A DNA stretch of 64,000 nucleotides from Pseudarthrobacter enclensis. GTDB taxonomy: Bacteria; Actinomycetota; Actinomycetes; Actinomycetales; Micrococcaceae. The stretch spans positions 124,001-188,000 of the forward strand of contig NZ_JAUSRE010000007.1 in assembly GCF_030811655.1 (NCBI RefSeq), given 5' to 3'. Both the position numbers and the translations under genes were made by a program. Within the stretch, counting starts at the first letter, position 1; the number at the start of each line of letters is the position of its first letter. This document shows positions 32,363 through 41,617 of the stretch, piece by piece. The notes beneath the pieces were generated by a model that was not told where the DNA came from, searched no databases, and worked only from the letters and a program-made list of their open reading frames with translations.

Positions 32363-33833
32363 GTGGCCATGCCCCTGGCGGCGTTACGTATCCGGGGTAA
32401 GGCGTGCTGCCGGCGGCGTGCGGTCCCCGGCCTGGGACCCCGCCAGGATCCGCACCGGTCTCCAGTTCGCGCAGCAGTTCAATGTCCAGTCCGTCCTTGC
32501 GCATCCGCAGGTCCATGTAGAGAAGCGCCATGACGGACGTCTGGAACGCATAGCCCACTGCACCCAGCAGGGCGCCGATGACAGCGGTGATGATCCCCAT
32601 GGCCACAGCCATTCCGGCATCCCGTCCGCTGCCTCCGTGCGGCGAGACCACCCCGGACAGGATTGCAGGCAGGATGCTTGCCGGGATCAGGACGACCTGG
32701 GTGATCACGCCGACCAGGATGGCAACCACCAGGCTGATGCCGAAAATCCGCCACCAGTTGCCGCGGGTCAGCTCCCAGGAGCGGCGGACGGCGGCAAAAG
32801 CACCCAGTTCTTCGATCACGACGGCGGCGGGCGCCACCACCATCTTGATTGCCACCCACAGGAACATGGCAGAGAAGGCAAGCATGAGAGGAACGACCAG
32901 CAGCGTGGCCACACCGCGGACATTGGAGAACACGAGGACGATGACCAGGAAAAACAGCATGACCGCGGCCATTGCCGCTGCGACCAGCAGTGCCGCCAGC
33001 CCGATCAGCGCGCCAATCCTTGGGCGCGCCAGTGACAGCATGCGCCGGAAACCGGTGGGCCTGTTAAGCACGGACCGGGCCACGGGAACCACCATGGCGC
33101 CCTGGAGGACAGCGGAAATGAATACGGACAGTATGGACAGGAGGGCCAGGCCGACCATCAGCCCGATTCCGAGGGACCCTATCCCTGGGGAACCGGCGCC
33201 GGTTCTGCCGGCCGTCGCCGCCCACGACTCCACGGACCCCGATGATGTGGCGATGAATCCCGTCAGCACCGCTGCGAGGATGGCCGACAGGGCCTGGGCC
33301 AGCAGGCCCGCGCCGAGAATGGCCTTGGCGTTGCGCCTGATCGCCTGGAAGGAACCGTCCAGGACTTCTCCGAACAGCAGTGGCCGCAACGGGATGATCC
33401 CGGGCTTTGGTGGAGCGACGTAGCGGGGCTGGGCCGGGAATGGGGCGCCATACTGTGGGCCGGGATACGGTGAACCGTTTTTGGGAGGGCCGCCGTAGGG
33501 GGCTCCGTTGATTTGGCGTGCCCCGTAGGCGTGACCGCCGTATGGGGTTCCCGGATATGGCGCCCCGGGGTACGGGCTGTTTGCGTGCGGAGGCTGCGGG
33601 GGTTGTTGCCCGGCGGCCGGCCCCGGCGGCCGCTGCTGCTGCCACGCCTGCTGCTCCCAGGGGCCTTGCTGCGATGCGTTTCCGCCCGGCGGCGTCCATG
33701 GCACTTCCCGCCCAGGGGTTGCGGGAGGCGGCACGTCCGGGCCGCCTCCGGCGCCATAGGCGGAGCGGGCGTCCTTGGCGCCTGCCGCCCGTTCCTGCGT
33801 GGGCTCTTCGGGCCCCGGCTGCTCTTGTGACAC
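32352..33833 (-). CDS. multi-pass membrane protein with Pro/Gly-rich N-terminus
   Basis: 493 residues. The first ~150 are a low-complexity Pro/Gly/Tyr repeat region (PYPGAPYPGTPYGG type). Six or more membrane segments follow, including the segment with IPLRPLLFGEVLDGSFQAIRRNAKAI that often begins glycerophosphoryl diester phosphodiesterase membrane-domain proteins. It is the first gene of the DUF4129-DUF4350-MoxR-DUF58 operon and may anchor the complex. GTG 33833 was chosen with GGGGGAGG five bases upstream; the in-frame TTG 33848 lies within the ribosome-site region. Confidence 0.8.
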   Translation of the reverse strand: MSQEQPGPEEPTQERAAGAKDARSAYGAGGGPDVPPPATPGREVPWTPPGGNASQQGPWEQQAWQQQRPPGPAAGQQPPQPPHANSPYPGAPYPGTPYGGHAYGARQINGAPYGGPPKNGSPYPGPQYGAPFPAQPRYVAPPKPGIIPLRPLLFGEVLDGSFQAIRRNAKAILGAGLLAQALSAILAAVLTGFIATSSGSVESWAATAGRTGAGSPGIGSLGIGLMVGLALLSILSVFISAVLQGAMVVPVARSVLNRPTGFRRMLSLARPRIGALIGLAALLVAAAMAAVMLFFLVIVLVFSNVRGVATLLVVPLMLAFSAMFLWVAIKMVVAPAAVVIEELGAFAAVRRSWELTRGNWWRIFGISLVVAILVGVITQVVLIPASILPAILSGVVSPHGGSGRDAGMAVAMGIITAVIGALLGAVGYAFQTSVMALLYMDLRMRKDGLDIELLRELETGADPGGVPGRGPHAAGSTPYPGYVTPPGAWPHGR

Positions 33834-34001
33834 TGTTTCCTCCCCCAATATCTGTCCGCTTGCCCCGGCCGCCGAAAGGCGCCACCGGCACAGCGGAACA
33901 TGACCCCAAGACTATAGTTCCGGCGTCGGACGGCCTAGTACCGCGCCATGCCAGAGGCCGCTCAACAGGACAAACCCATCCCGATAAGGGAATATATAGC
34001 T

Positions 34002-34676
34002 ATGAAGGCACGCATTCTGGTGGTAGATGATGACGAAGCGCTGGCCGAGATGATTGGAATTGTCCTCCGTAATGACGGCTTCGAGCCGGTCTTTTGCGCC
34101 GACGGCGCCCAGGCCCTGGACGTTTTCCGCTCGTCGCGGCCCGACCTGGTCCTGCTCGACCTCATGCTTCCCGGTATGGACGGCATCGAGGTGTGCCGGC
34201 AGATCCGCGGGGAGTCAGATGTGCCCATCGTCATGCTGACCGCCAAGTCCGATACCTCGGACGTCGTCCGCGGCCTGGAGTCCGGTGCCGACGACTACGT
34301 GCCGAAACCTTTCAAGCCTGCCGAACTGGTGGCACGCGTCCGTGCCCGCCTCCGCCCCGGCGACCAGAAGGCACCTGAAACACTCAAGATCGCAGACATC
34401 ACCATCGACGTCGCGGGGCATACCGTCAGCCGGGGCAATGACCGCATCTCCCTGACCCCACTGGAATTCGACCTCCTCGTGGCGCTCGCCCGCAAGCCCT
34501 GGCAGGTCTTCACCCGTGAACTGTTGCTGGAGCAGGTATGGGGCTACCGCCATGCTGCCGATACGCGGCTGGTCAACGTCCATGTCCAGCGCCTGCGGTC
34601 CAAGATTGAGCAGGACCCGGAAGCCCCGGAAGTTGTATTGACGGTGCGTGGTGTCGGCTACAAAGCAGGGGTCTGA
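34002..34676 (+). CDS. mtrA: two-component response regulator MtrA
   Basis: 224 residues. The receiver domain has acidic pocket VVDDDEAL, phosphoacceptor D53 (LVLLDLMLPGMDG) and AKSD/KPF elements (LTAKSD, VPKPFKPAELVARV). The OmpR-type winged helix ends VHVQRLRSKIEQDP and [10 protein letters not shown]. MtrA controls cell-wall and division genes in actinobacteria and is essential in mycobacteria. ATG 34002 gives the classical MtrA start; AAGGGA lies upstream with an 11-base spacer. An in-frame ATG at 33948 follows TAGTAC by six bases and could add 18 residues from a leaderless transcript. Confidence 0.97.
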   Translation: MKARILVVDDDEALAEMIGIVLRNDGFEPVFCADGAQALDVFRSSRPDLVLLDLMLPGMDGIEVCRQIRGESDVPIVMLTAKSDTSDVVRGLESGADDYVPKPFKPAELVARVRARLRPGDQKAPETLKIADITIDVAGHTVSRGNDRISLTPLEFDLLVALARKPWQVFTRELLLEQVWGYRHAADTRLVNVHVQRLRSKIEQDPEAPEVVLTVRGVGYKAGV

Positions 34677-36624
34677 CTCCGCTGCGCAGGACGGGGAACC
34701 GGTCCGGCGCACAACCCCGCATCCAGCGGACACCGGCCTGAACCCCGGTAGCGGGGCCCTGGATGGCGCCGAGGGGGACAGCAGCCCACAGGACGGCACC
34801 GGCCACGGAACGGGCGGTCACGGTGACGGCTTGGCCCCGGGACTGAGGCATGTTGCGTTCCGGGCAGGTATCTGGCGGCGGCGCGCCCTTATCGTGACCC
34901 TGCGCGTCGTCAGGTTGGTGCGCACCGGTGTCGTGCGGTTCCTCCCAGGGCTTCGGTACCTCGGCCGGGCCCTGCAAAAGCGCTGGCGCCGTTCGCTGCA
35001 GTTCCGGACAGTCCTGACCACCCTGATGCTCGCAGTGACCTCATTCGCCGTCGTTGGCGCCTACCTGTCCAACCAGATTGCCAACAACCTCTTCCAGGAG
35101 CGGCTCACCCAGGCGGAGTCGGAGACCCGTTACAACGTCAAGCAGGTGCAGGACACGTTTGACGGCGCCCAGGTCACCGACCAGTCCAGCGTCATTACCC
35201 TGGTTTCAGACACGCTAAGCGCCGTGGAAGGCAGGGGCTCCGTAATCCAGAGACGCTATGTCTTCGAAGCGATGCCCAACCAGACCAAGCCGCGAAACCG
35301 CTGGGTGGAATCCCGCGCCTCCGACCAACTGACCGTAAGCGTCATCCCGGCCGACCTGCGGAAGGCGGTCCAGGAATCGGGCAAGGACCAGTACTGGGCA
35401 TCCACCGTTATCCCGGTGGGGACAGAGGACCGGCCGGGAATCGCGGTCGGGAACAAGGTGACGTTCAACGGCACCGTTTACGAGCTTTACCTGATCTACG
35501 ATCTCAACACCGCACAGCAAACCCTCAACGAAATCCAAAGTGTCCTCTGGGCCGGTGGTGCCGTGCTGGTCCTCCTGATCGGTGCCGTGGCCTGGTACGT
35601 CACCCGGAACGTGGTCAGCCCGGTCAGCCACGCTGCGATGGTGTCCGAGAAGCTGGCAGCCGGGCAGCTTCAGGAGCGCATGGTGGTCCGGGGCGAGGAC
35701 GAAGTGGCACGCCTGGGAGCTTCCTTCAACCACATGGCGGCCAGCCTGCAGGAACAAATCACCCAGCTGGCAACGCTCTCGCAGATGCAGCAGCGCTTCG
35801 TCTCTGATGTCTCGCACGAGCTGCGGACGCCGCTCACCACAGTCCGCATGGCAGCAGAAGTCCTGTACGACGCACGTGACGATTTCGACCCGATCAACAA
35901 GCGGTCCGCAGAACTGCTCTACAACCAGGTGGAGCGGTTCCAGTCTTTGCTCTCCGACCTCCTGGAGATCAGCCGCTTCGATGCCGGCGTTGCGGTGCTG
36001 GACGCTGAGCCCGAGGATCTGCTCCAGGTGATCGCCCATGTCATTGAGGGCGCGGCACCCGTTGCTGCTGAGTATGGGTCGGAGATCCTCTACACCGCTC
36101 CCGAGGGTTCCATGATCGTGGAAATGGACGCCCGGCGGATCGACAGGATTCTGCGGAACCTGATCCTGAACGCTGTGGAGCACGGTGAGGGCAAGCCGGT
36201 GACCGTCACGGTTGCCGCCAACGAGACTGCCGTGGCCGTCGCGGTCCGGGATCATGGGATCGGGCTGGACCAGGCCCAGGCTGCCCGCGTCTTCGACAGG
36301 TTCTGGCGGGCAGATCCTGCGCGTGCCCGGACGACGGGCGGCAGCGGCCTGGGCCTGTCGATTGCCATGGAAGACACCAAGCTGCACCACGGCTGGCTGC
36401 AGGCCTGGGGAAGGAAAGGCGACGGGGCCAACTTCCGCCTGACGCTCCCGCTGCGCCAGGAGGACGGGATCTCCGAGCCGCCCCTGCAACTGGAACCCAA
36501 AGACGTCACCACCCCGGGAGCACCGGGCAGTATCCCGGCGGAAGAGGGCAACAGAAACATGCTGGTGCTGCAGGCCGGGGGAGCCACTCCCGCTCCGCCG
36601 CAGGCGTCCGAGGAGACACCATGA
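34648..36624 (+). CDS. mtrB: sensor histidine kinase MtrB
   Basis: 658 residues. TM1 (about 121-140) and TM2 (about 300-319) flank an extracellular sensor domain. A HAMP region follows, then the dimerisation domain with phosphoacceptor His390 ([17 protein letters not shown]), and a HATPase with N box [14 protein letters not shown], and G boxes DHGIGLDQ and [13 protein letters not shown]. It phosphorylates MtrA. The first usable start, GTG 34648, overlaps the end of mtrA by 29 bases; the first 115 residues are disordered and Gly-rich, and no Met occurs before TM1. lpqB begins in the stop (ATGA). Confidence 0.95.
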   Translation: MVSATKQGSDSAAQDGEPVRRTTPHPADTGLNPGSGALDGAEGDSSPQDGTGHGTGGHGDGLAPGLRHVAFRAGIWRRRALIVTLRVVRLVRTGVVRFLPGLRYLGRALQKRWRRSLQFRTVLTTLMLAVTSFAVVGAYLSNQIANNLFQERLTQAESETRYNVKQVQDTFDGAQVTDQSSVITLVSDTLSAVEGRGSVIQRRYVFEAMPNQTKPRNRWVESRASDQLTVSVIPADLRKAVQESGKDQYWASTVIPVGTEDRPGIAVGNKVTFNGTVYELYLIYDLNTAQQTLNEIQSVLWAGGAVLVLLIGAVAWYVTRNVVSPVSHAAMVSEKLAAGQLQERMVVRGEDEVARLGASFNHMAASLQEQITQLATLSQMQQRFVSDVSHELRTPLTTVRMAAEVLYDARDDFDPINKRSAELLYNQVERFQSLLSDLLEISRFDAGVAVLDAEPEDLLQVIAHVIEGAAPVAAEYGSEILYTAPEGSMIVEMDARRIDRILRNLILNAVEHGEGKPVTVTVAANETAVAVAVRDHGIGLDQAQAARVFDRFWRADPARARTTGGSGLGLSIAMEDTKLHHGWLQAWGRKGDGANFRLTLPLRQEDGISEPPLQLEPKDVTTPGAPGSIPAEEGNRNMLVLQAGGATPAPPQASEETP

Positions 36625-38336
36625 GGGCCACACGGCGCCGCGCCAGGTATCTTGCGGGACTGCTCGCGCTGCTGGCCGTCCTACTCTCTGGCTGTGCCCG
36701 CATTCCCACTTCCGGGCCGGTAGGGAAAAGCAGCGAAAGCAGCGCCGGCAACGTCAGTGCTCCAGTGTTCCTTCCGGCGGCGCCGCAGCCGGGCGCGTCG
36801 CCTGAGACCATCATCGACTACTTTTACCGCGCGGGCAGCGGCTACGAAGACGACTACGCGGTGGCCCGCCAGTACCTGACGCAGGCATCGGCCGTGTCCT
36901 GGAAGCCTGACAAGCGCGCCCTGGTGTACCGCGAGGCACGCGTCGTTCCCACGGGCACGGAAAACGTCTTCAATTATGAGCTGGACGTCTCCTACACCGT
37001 GGACGCCGACGGCATCGCCACCCAGTCGCCCCCGGGAACCGTCGAACGAATTCCCGTGACTGTGACCCAGGTGGACGGGGAGTGGCGGATATCCGCCATC
37101 CCGGACGGAACCGCCATCGCTGAGGAAACATTCAAGGTCATCTACGGTGCCTACCCCATCTACTTTTACGATCCCACGTTCACCTACGCCATACCCGATG
37201 TCCGCTGGTTCCTGAAGAACAAGACCGTCAAAGCCATGACCAGCGCGCTGCTGGCCGGCCCGGCTCCCTATCTGCGCGGCGCCGTCGCCAGTGCCTTCCC
37301 CTCCGGTATCAAACTCGCCAGGGAATCCGTGCCCGTTGTCTCCGGTGCGGCCCAGGTGGACCTCACGGCAAAGGAACTGACCGAGACCTCTGCCGAGGAC
37401 CGGCTGCGCATGCAGATGCAGCTGACCCTGACGTTCCGCAGCCAGCCCGACGTCGTCAACGTGGAGTTGAGGGCCAACCAGGACCTGGTCAGGGTTGAGG
37501 ACAACGGATCTGTTCTTCCCCCCGTGCTGGACAAGACGGTGCCGTCGCGCCAAATAGCCATCAGCGGCAACGAACTGGTCCGCTACGAAAACAACCGTGT
37601 CTCGCCGTTGCCGGACATGCAGTCGGTGTCCGCGCTCAATCCCCGGTACCCTGCGGAATCGCCTGTGTCGCAGGCCGCGGCTTTCCTCAATGACGGCAGG
37701 ACCACCCTGTACAGCATCAGCCCGGGCCAACCCGCCCGGGCCCTGACCACCCGCAGCACCCTCAGCCGGCCCTCCTTCAGCGTCAACGACTGGGTGTGGA
37801 CGGCGGGCCCCGGCGCTACCGGTGCCACCGAAGTGGTGTCGTTCCATCCCACCGGCGTGGCGGAGGGCGCAGCCGTTCCGTCCGTCACCCTGGCACCTTC
37901 CTGGCTTGCGGGCCGCACGGTGAAGGAGTTCCGCGTGTCACGTGATGGCGTGCGCGCCCTGGTGATTTCGGAACAGGACGGAAAGTCCAAAGTGCAGGTA
38001 ACGGGCATAATCCGGGCCGGAGACGGCACACCGCGTGAGCTGACCGCTCCCATCACCCTGGTTGCCGACGGCGATCCTGACCAAGGGGTCTGGGTGAACG
38101 GCACTACTGTTGCCGTCATGAAAGCCGCGGCGGGTTCCAACGTCACGCCGGAGCTGTTGTCCTTCACCTCAGGGCAGCCGCAACAGCTCGCGCCCTGGCC
38201 CGGCCTGGTTGCCATCAGCGGCGGAAACGGCACCGACGACATCTATGTGCAGTCCGGGGAAGGGATCTTCCAACGCCTCGGCAACGGCTGGTCGCCGCAG
38301 ATCAAGGGCCCGCTCGACCCGGCGTTCGCAGGCTGA
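36621..38336 (+). CDS. lpqB: lipoprotein LpqB
   Basis: 571 residues. A signal peptide with lipobox LLSGCA anchors it to the outer membrane face. The N-terminal part (about 45-185) and a GerMN domain (about 190-320: [29 protein letters not shown]) precede a beta-propeller-like C-terminal region. LpqB interacts with the MtrB sensor and tunes MtrA activity in mycobacteria. The ATG overlaps the mtrB stop by four bases. Confidence 0.96.
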   Translation: MRATRRRARYLAGLLALLAVLLSGCARIPTSGPVGKSSESSAGNVSAPVFLPAAPQPGASPETIIDYFYRAGSGYEDDYAVARQYLTQASAVSWKPDKRALVYREARVVPTGTENVFNYELDVSYTVDADGIATQSPPGTVERIPVTVTQVDGEWRISAIPDGTAIAEETFKVIYGAYPIYFYDPTFTYAIPDVRWFLKNKTVKAMTSALLAGPAPYLRGAVASAFPSGIKLARESVPVVSGAAQVDLTAKELTETSAEDRLRMQMQLTLTFRSQPDVVNVELRANQDLVRVEDNGSVLPPVLDKTVPSRQIAISGNELVRYENNRVSPLPDMQSVSALNPRYPAESPVSQAAAFLNDGRTTLYSISPGQPARALTTRSTLSRPSFSVNDWVWTAGPGATGATEVVSFHPTGVAEGAAVPSVTLAPSWLAGRTVKEFRVSRDGVRALVISEQDGKSKVQVTGIIRAGDGTPRELTAPITLVADGDPDQGVWVNGTTVAVMKAAAGSNVTPELLSFTSGQPQQLAPWPGLVAISGGNGTDDIYVQSGEGIFQRLGNGWSPQIKGPLDPAFAG

Positions 38337-38444
38337 GCTTCGGGGCACTGGAGCAGCCTGCGTACGTGTGATGCGTCATCGTCCTTCCAGGCGGGGTTTT
38401 CCACATGGCTGCCCCCGGGCAGGCCGGTAGCCTGGCGTCTGCTC

Positions 38445-38450
38445 GATAGT
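38445..38450 (+). promoter_or_regulatory. candidate -10 box before the short upstream ORF
   Basis: GATAGT is followed by six bases and the ATG at 38457, the same spacing as other leaderless starts in this window. There is no convincing -35 box. Confidence 0.4.
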
Positions 38451-38456
38451 GGGACC

Positions 38457-38516
38457 ATGAAGACCAAATTGCGCAGACGCGGTTCCACCGGTGGCGGGTA
38501 CCGAGGGATCCGTTAG
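38457..38516 (+). CDS. possible 19-codon upstream ORF ending on the comF start
   Basis: It would encode a basic peptide MKTKLRRRGSTGGGYRGIR, whose TAG overlaps the comF GTG by one base (TAGTG). Its last codons contain the GAGGGA ribosome site of comF. It may be a leader peptide coupling translation, or a chance ORF. No separate function can be given. Confidence 0.35.
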   Translation: MKTKLRRRGSTGGGYRGIR

Positions 38517-39406
38517 TGGATCCAGACCTTGCACCGGTACCCCCCGTGGCACTGCACCGGGCTGAACAGACGGCGGCATCCCTGCGCATTCTCGAGTGGC
38601 TGGCCGGCGCCGCGGACGACCTCCTTGCCTTGGCGGTCCCGGCGGACTGCGTCTGCTGCGGGGCGGAAGACCGCACGCTTTGCCCGTCCTGCGCCAGCCG
38701 CATCCGCCAGCTGGCCAGGAACCCTTTCCGTGCAGAAAGCGGGGCTCCTGCCCTCATGGACGTTGCCGGGGCAGTGCTGCTGCCCGTGGTGGCAGCGGGT
38801 GTGTACCGCGACGAGCTGGCACAGGCACTGCTGTCTTTCAAACGGCACGGACAGCATCAGCTTGGCTCAAGCCTTGGCCGTGTATTGGCCTCAGCAGTCA
38901 GGTCGGCTGCTCCCGCGGGTCACGGAGTCCTGCTGGTCCCCGTCCCCACCAGCACAGCGGCCTACGTCAGCAGGGGCTTCAGCCCTGTCCACCTGCTATT
39001 GAAGGTGGCCGCGCGGCAGCTCCCGGGTTTCAATGTTGCGGATGCCCTGGGCAAGATTTCCGTTTCCGGTCATGGGCTGCCCGGCGGGCACAACGGGCCG
39101 GCCGGCCAAAAGGGCCTGGGGAGGGGAGCGCGCTCGCAGCGGGTCCGGGGGTCCATGAAGGTCAAACCGAGGGCCCGGACAGAGGTCGCAGGGCGGCCCT
39201 GCCTCATCATCGACGATGTCCTGACCACCGGTGCGACTCTTGGCGAAGCTGCCCGTGCGCTTCACCGCGAAGGTGCCCTGGTAAGGGGCGCCGTCGTGCT
39301 TGCGGCGACACGCCCGCCCGATGCCGCTGCCCGTGACGCCGCAGACGCGGGAGTGCGCGGTGACCACCACGTCTCAGAAAAAAATAAACCGGGAAAGGAT
39401 GAATAA
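38516..39406 (+). CDS. ComF family phosphoribosyltransferase-like protein
   Basis: 296 residues. A four-cysteine zinc-finger region lies near residue 45 (DCVCCGAEDRTLCPSCASRI). The phosphoribosyltransferase fold carries the PRPP-binding motif CLIIDDVLTTGATLGEAARAL near the C-terminus. ComF proteins take part in DNA uptake in competent bacteria; in actinobacteria the role is not established (the homologue in mycobacteria also lies between lpqB and hpf). GTG 38516 has GAGGGA seven bases upstream. Confidence 0.92.
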   Translation: MDPDLAPVPPVALHRAEQTAASLRILEWLAGAADDLLALAVPADCVCCGAEDRTLCPSCASRIRQLARNPFRAESGAPALMDVAGAVLLPVVAAGVYRDELAQALLSFKRHGQHQLGSSLGRVLASAVRSAAPAGHGVLLVPVPTSTAAYVSRGFSPVHLLLKVAARQLPGFNVADALGKISVSGHGLPGGHNGPAGQKGLGRGARSQRVRGSMKVKPRARTEVAGRPCLIIDDVLTTGATLGEAARALHREGALVRGAVVLAATRPPDAAARDAADAGVRGDHHVSEKNKPGKDE

Positions 39407-39550
39407 CGGGTGGCTATGAACTAACGTCTGAGGTGGGTACCAAGAACAGAATGTACCTTTCGATGGCGGCTCGGAGAGGGGCTCGACTGTCAGGCAGCCC
39501 GGCCCAAGGAAGCGCCGCCGTCGTGTCACCGAAGTCATTTGGAGGGCACC

Positions 39551-40276
39551 ATGGAGTTTATGATCAGCGGACGAAATCTGACGGTTTCAGACCGGTTCCG
39601 CGAGTACGCCGGGGAAAAGATCGCGAAAATCGAATCCCTGGGTGACAAGATCCAGCGGGTGGACGCAAAAGTTTCCAAGGAGACCAATACGCGGCAAACC
39701 GGCGACCAGTTGACCGTTGAGGTTACCGTCCTGGGCCGTGGTCCCGTAATCCGTGCCGAAGCGAGCGCCGCAGACAAGTTTGCCGCCTTTGACCTCGCCT
39801 ACAACAAACTGCTTGAGCGGCTCAGGCGGGCCAAGGACCGCAAGAAGGTCCACCACGGCCGCCACACCCCAAAGGCTGTCCGCGAAGCAACCGCTTCCCT
39901 TGAACCAGCCAGCGCCCACGAGCCGCTGTACCTTGAGGCCAACCGGTGGAGTGAAACCGGGCAGCCGCCGGAGGAAAAGTCCCCTTACGACGTCGAAAAT
40001 GACATCCCGGCCGGTAACTCGCCGGTGCTGATCCGCCGTAAGGTTTTTCCCGCTGCTTCCATGACACTCGACGATGCTGTGGACAACATGGAACTCGTCG
40101 GCCACGACTTCTATCTCTTCATGGACAAGGCAACCAACACGCCGTCGGTGGTGTACCGTCGCCGCGGCTGGACCTACGGAGTCATCACCCTGGACCACGA
40201 ATGTGAGCCGGGAGACACCGTCGTGGAGGAAAAGGTCTTGGCCTACCGCTCCGATGACGCTCCCGCCAACGCTTAG
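39551..40276 (+). CDS. hpf: long-form ribosome hibernation promoting factor
   Basis: 241 residues. The N-terminal S30AE domain (about 1-105: MEFMISGRNLTVSDRFREYA, LDLAYNKLLERLRRAKDRKK-like end) binds the 30S decoding site. The C-terminal domain (about 170-235: IRRKVFPAASMTLDDAVDNMEL, VVYRRRGWTYGVI) makes 70S dimers in stationary phase. A Lys/His linker lies between. GGAGG is five bases before ATG 39551. A leader of up to 144 bases separates it from comF; I saw no clear regulatory element in it. Confidence 0.96.
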   Translation: MEFMISGRNLTVSDRFREYAGEKIAKIESLGDKIQRVDAKVSKETNTRQTGDQLTVEVTVLGRGPVIRAEASAADKFAAFDLAYNKLLERLRRAKDRKKVHHGRHTPKAVREATASLEPASAHEPLYLEANRWSETGQPPEEKSPYDVENDIPAGNSPVLIRRKVFPAASMTLDDAVDNMELVGHDFYLFMDKATNTPSVVYRRRGWTYGVITLDHECEPGDTVVEEKVLAYRSDDAPANA

Positions 40277-40306
40277 AGTTGACCAGCCACCGCCAGAGAG
40301 GTCTGA

Positions 40307-41518
40307 ATGCCGGCAATGCTGAGCCTTGACCAGGCACGGCGGATCGCGCTGGCGGCGCAGGGACTCCATAAAGAACGGCCCACCGGCCCCGTCACTGCAC
40401 GGACGGTGGGCCGTACTTTTGCCCGTCTTCAACTCGTCCAGATCGATTCCGTCAACGTTTTAGTCCGCAGCCATTTCCTGCCCTTCTACTCACGTTTGGG
40501 CGACTACGATCGCGACATCCTGCACCGCATGTCCGCCAGCCACCCGCGCCGCATGCTTGAGTACTGGGCGCACGAAGCGAGCTATATCCGGCCGGAGCAC
40601 TACCAGGACCTGCTTCCGTGGCAGAAGAGACCGTGGGTGGGCGCCTCCCGGCTGGACCCCGGACTCCGGGAGGATGTGGCGGACAGGATCCTGGCGGTCC
40701 TCGCCCGTTCCCGGCCCCTGACCGCTTCAGAACTCACCGCACGCATTGGCCACGTCGAGGATAAACAAGTGGCCAACTGGGGATGGAACTGGAACGCCGT
40801 GAAACGGGTATTGGAACACCTCTTTGAAGAAGGAGTGGTCTCTGCCGCATCCAGGACCGGGCAATTCGAACGCAGGTACACACTGGCCTCGAAAGTCCTT
40901 CCAGCCCACGCCCTTCCCGGGGAGCAAGCGGACCCCACGGCAGCACTCCAGCGGTTGACCGATGCTGCCGCCCGCGCGCACGGGATCGGAAGCGTCCGCT
41001 GTTTCGCCGACTATTTCCGGACGCCGGTCAAGGCAACGGCACTGGCCGTTGAGCACCTGGTGAGGCAGGGAAGTCTCGAACCTGTCGAGGTCGCCGGCTG
41101 GGGCCGGACGCTCTTCCGGCACACGGATGCGGTACTGCCGAGGCGTGCCACCGGACGCGCCTTGCTAAGCCCGTTCGACTCCCTGGTCTTTGAGCGCCGC
41201 CGGCTGTGGGAACTGTTCAGCTTCCACTACCGGATCGAAATTTACACACCGGAGCCCAAACGGCGCTTTGGGTACTATGTCCTGCCCTTTCTGCTGCGTG
41301 ACAGGATCGTGGCCAGGGTGGACCTCAAAGCGGACCGGGCAGGGGGACGGCTGCTGGTCAGGTCAGCCTTCGCCGAGCCGGATGCGCCGGCGGATACCGC
41401 CGTCGAACTCGCCGTCGAGCTGAAGCTGATGGCGCGATGGCTTGGACTGCCCGGGGTGGATGTGGGCCACGCAGGGGATCTCGCAGCGGTGCTGGCGCAT
41501 GAGGTGGCACGTTTGTAG
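40307..41518 (+). CDS. YcaQ/AlkX-like winged-helix DNA glycosylase
   Basis: 403 residues of the HTH_42 (YcaQ/AlkZ) family. Three winged-helix parts are recognisable around LSLDQARRIALAAQG, ASELTARIGHVEDKQVANWG and LSPFDSLVFERRRLWELFSF. The catalytic region reads LQLVQIDSVNVLVRSHFLPFYSRLG; a Q-hydrophobic-D triplet is the form seen in YcaQ/AlkX, versus Q-x-Q in AlkZ. Such enzymes unhook interstrand crosslinks by removing alkylated bases. The start lies 31 bases after hpf, so the genes may be co-transcribed. Confidence 0.86.
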   Translation: MPAMLSLDQARRIALAAQGLHKERPTGPVTARTVGRTFARLQLVQIDSVNVLVRSHFLPFYSRLGDYDRDILHRMSASHPRRMLEYWAHEASYIRPEHYQDLLPWQKRPWVGASRLDPGLREDVADRILAVLARSRPLTASELTARIGHVEDKQVANWGWNWNAVKRVLEHLFEEGVVSAASRTGQFERRYTLASKVLPAHALPGEQADPTAALQRLTDAAARAHGIGSVRCFADYFRTPVKATALAVEHLVRQGSLEPVEVAGWGRTLFRHTDAVLPRRATGRALLSPFDSLVFERRRLWELFSFHYRIEIYTPEPKRRFGYYVLPFLLRDRIVARVDLKADRAGGRLLVRSAFAEPDAPADTAVELAVELKLMARWLGLPGVDVGHAGDLAAVLAHEVARL

Positions 41519-41567
41519 GGAGTATCCGCTCTCAGGGAAAAGGGGCTCCGCCTCCGTGTCTCTCCCG

Positions 41568-41573
41568 TAGACT
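41568..41573 (+). promoter_or_regulatory. candidate -10 box of secA
   Basis: TAGACT lies 45 bases before the secA GTG. A -35 box is not obvious, so support is modest. Confidence 0.4.
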
Positions 41574-41617
41574 GAACACGCCAGAATTCGGCGGCATCAG
41601 ACTGGGAGCATCTTCAC

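Noticed and set aside
33398..33833. Frameshifted or chimeric N-terminus in the membrane protein
   Set aside because: The Pro/Gly/Tyr repeats are in one continuous frame and such tails are common in actinobacterial membrane proteins.
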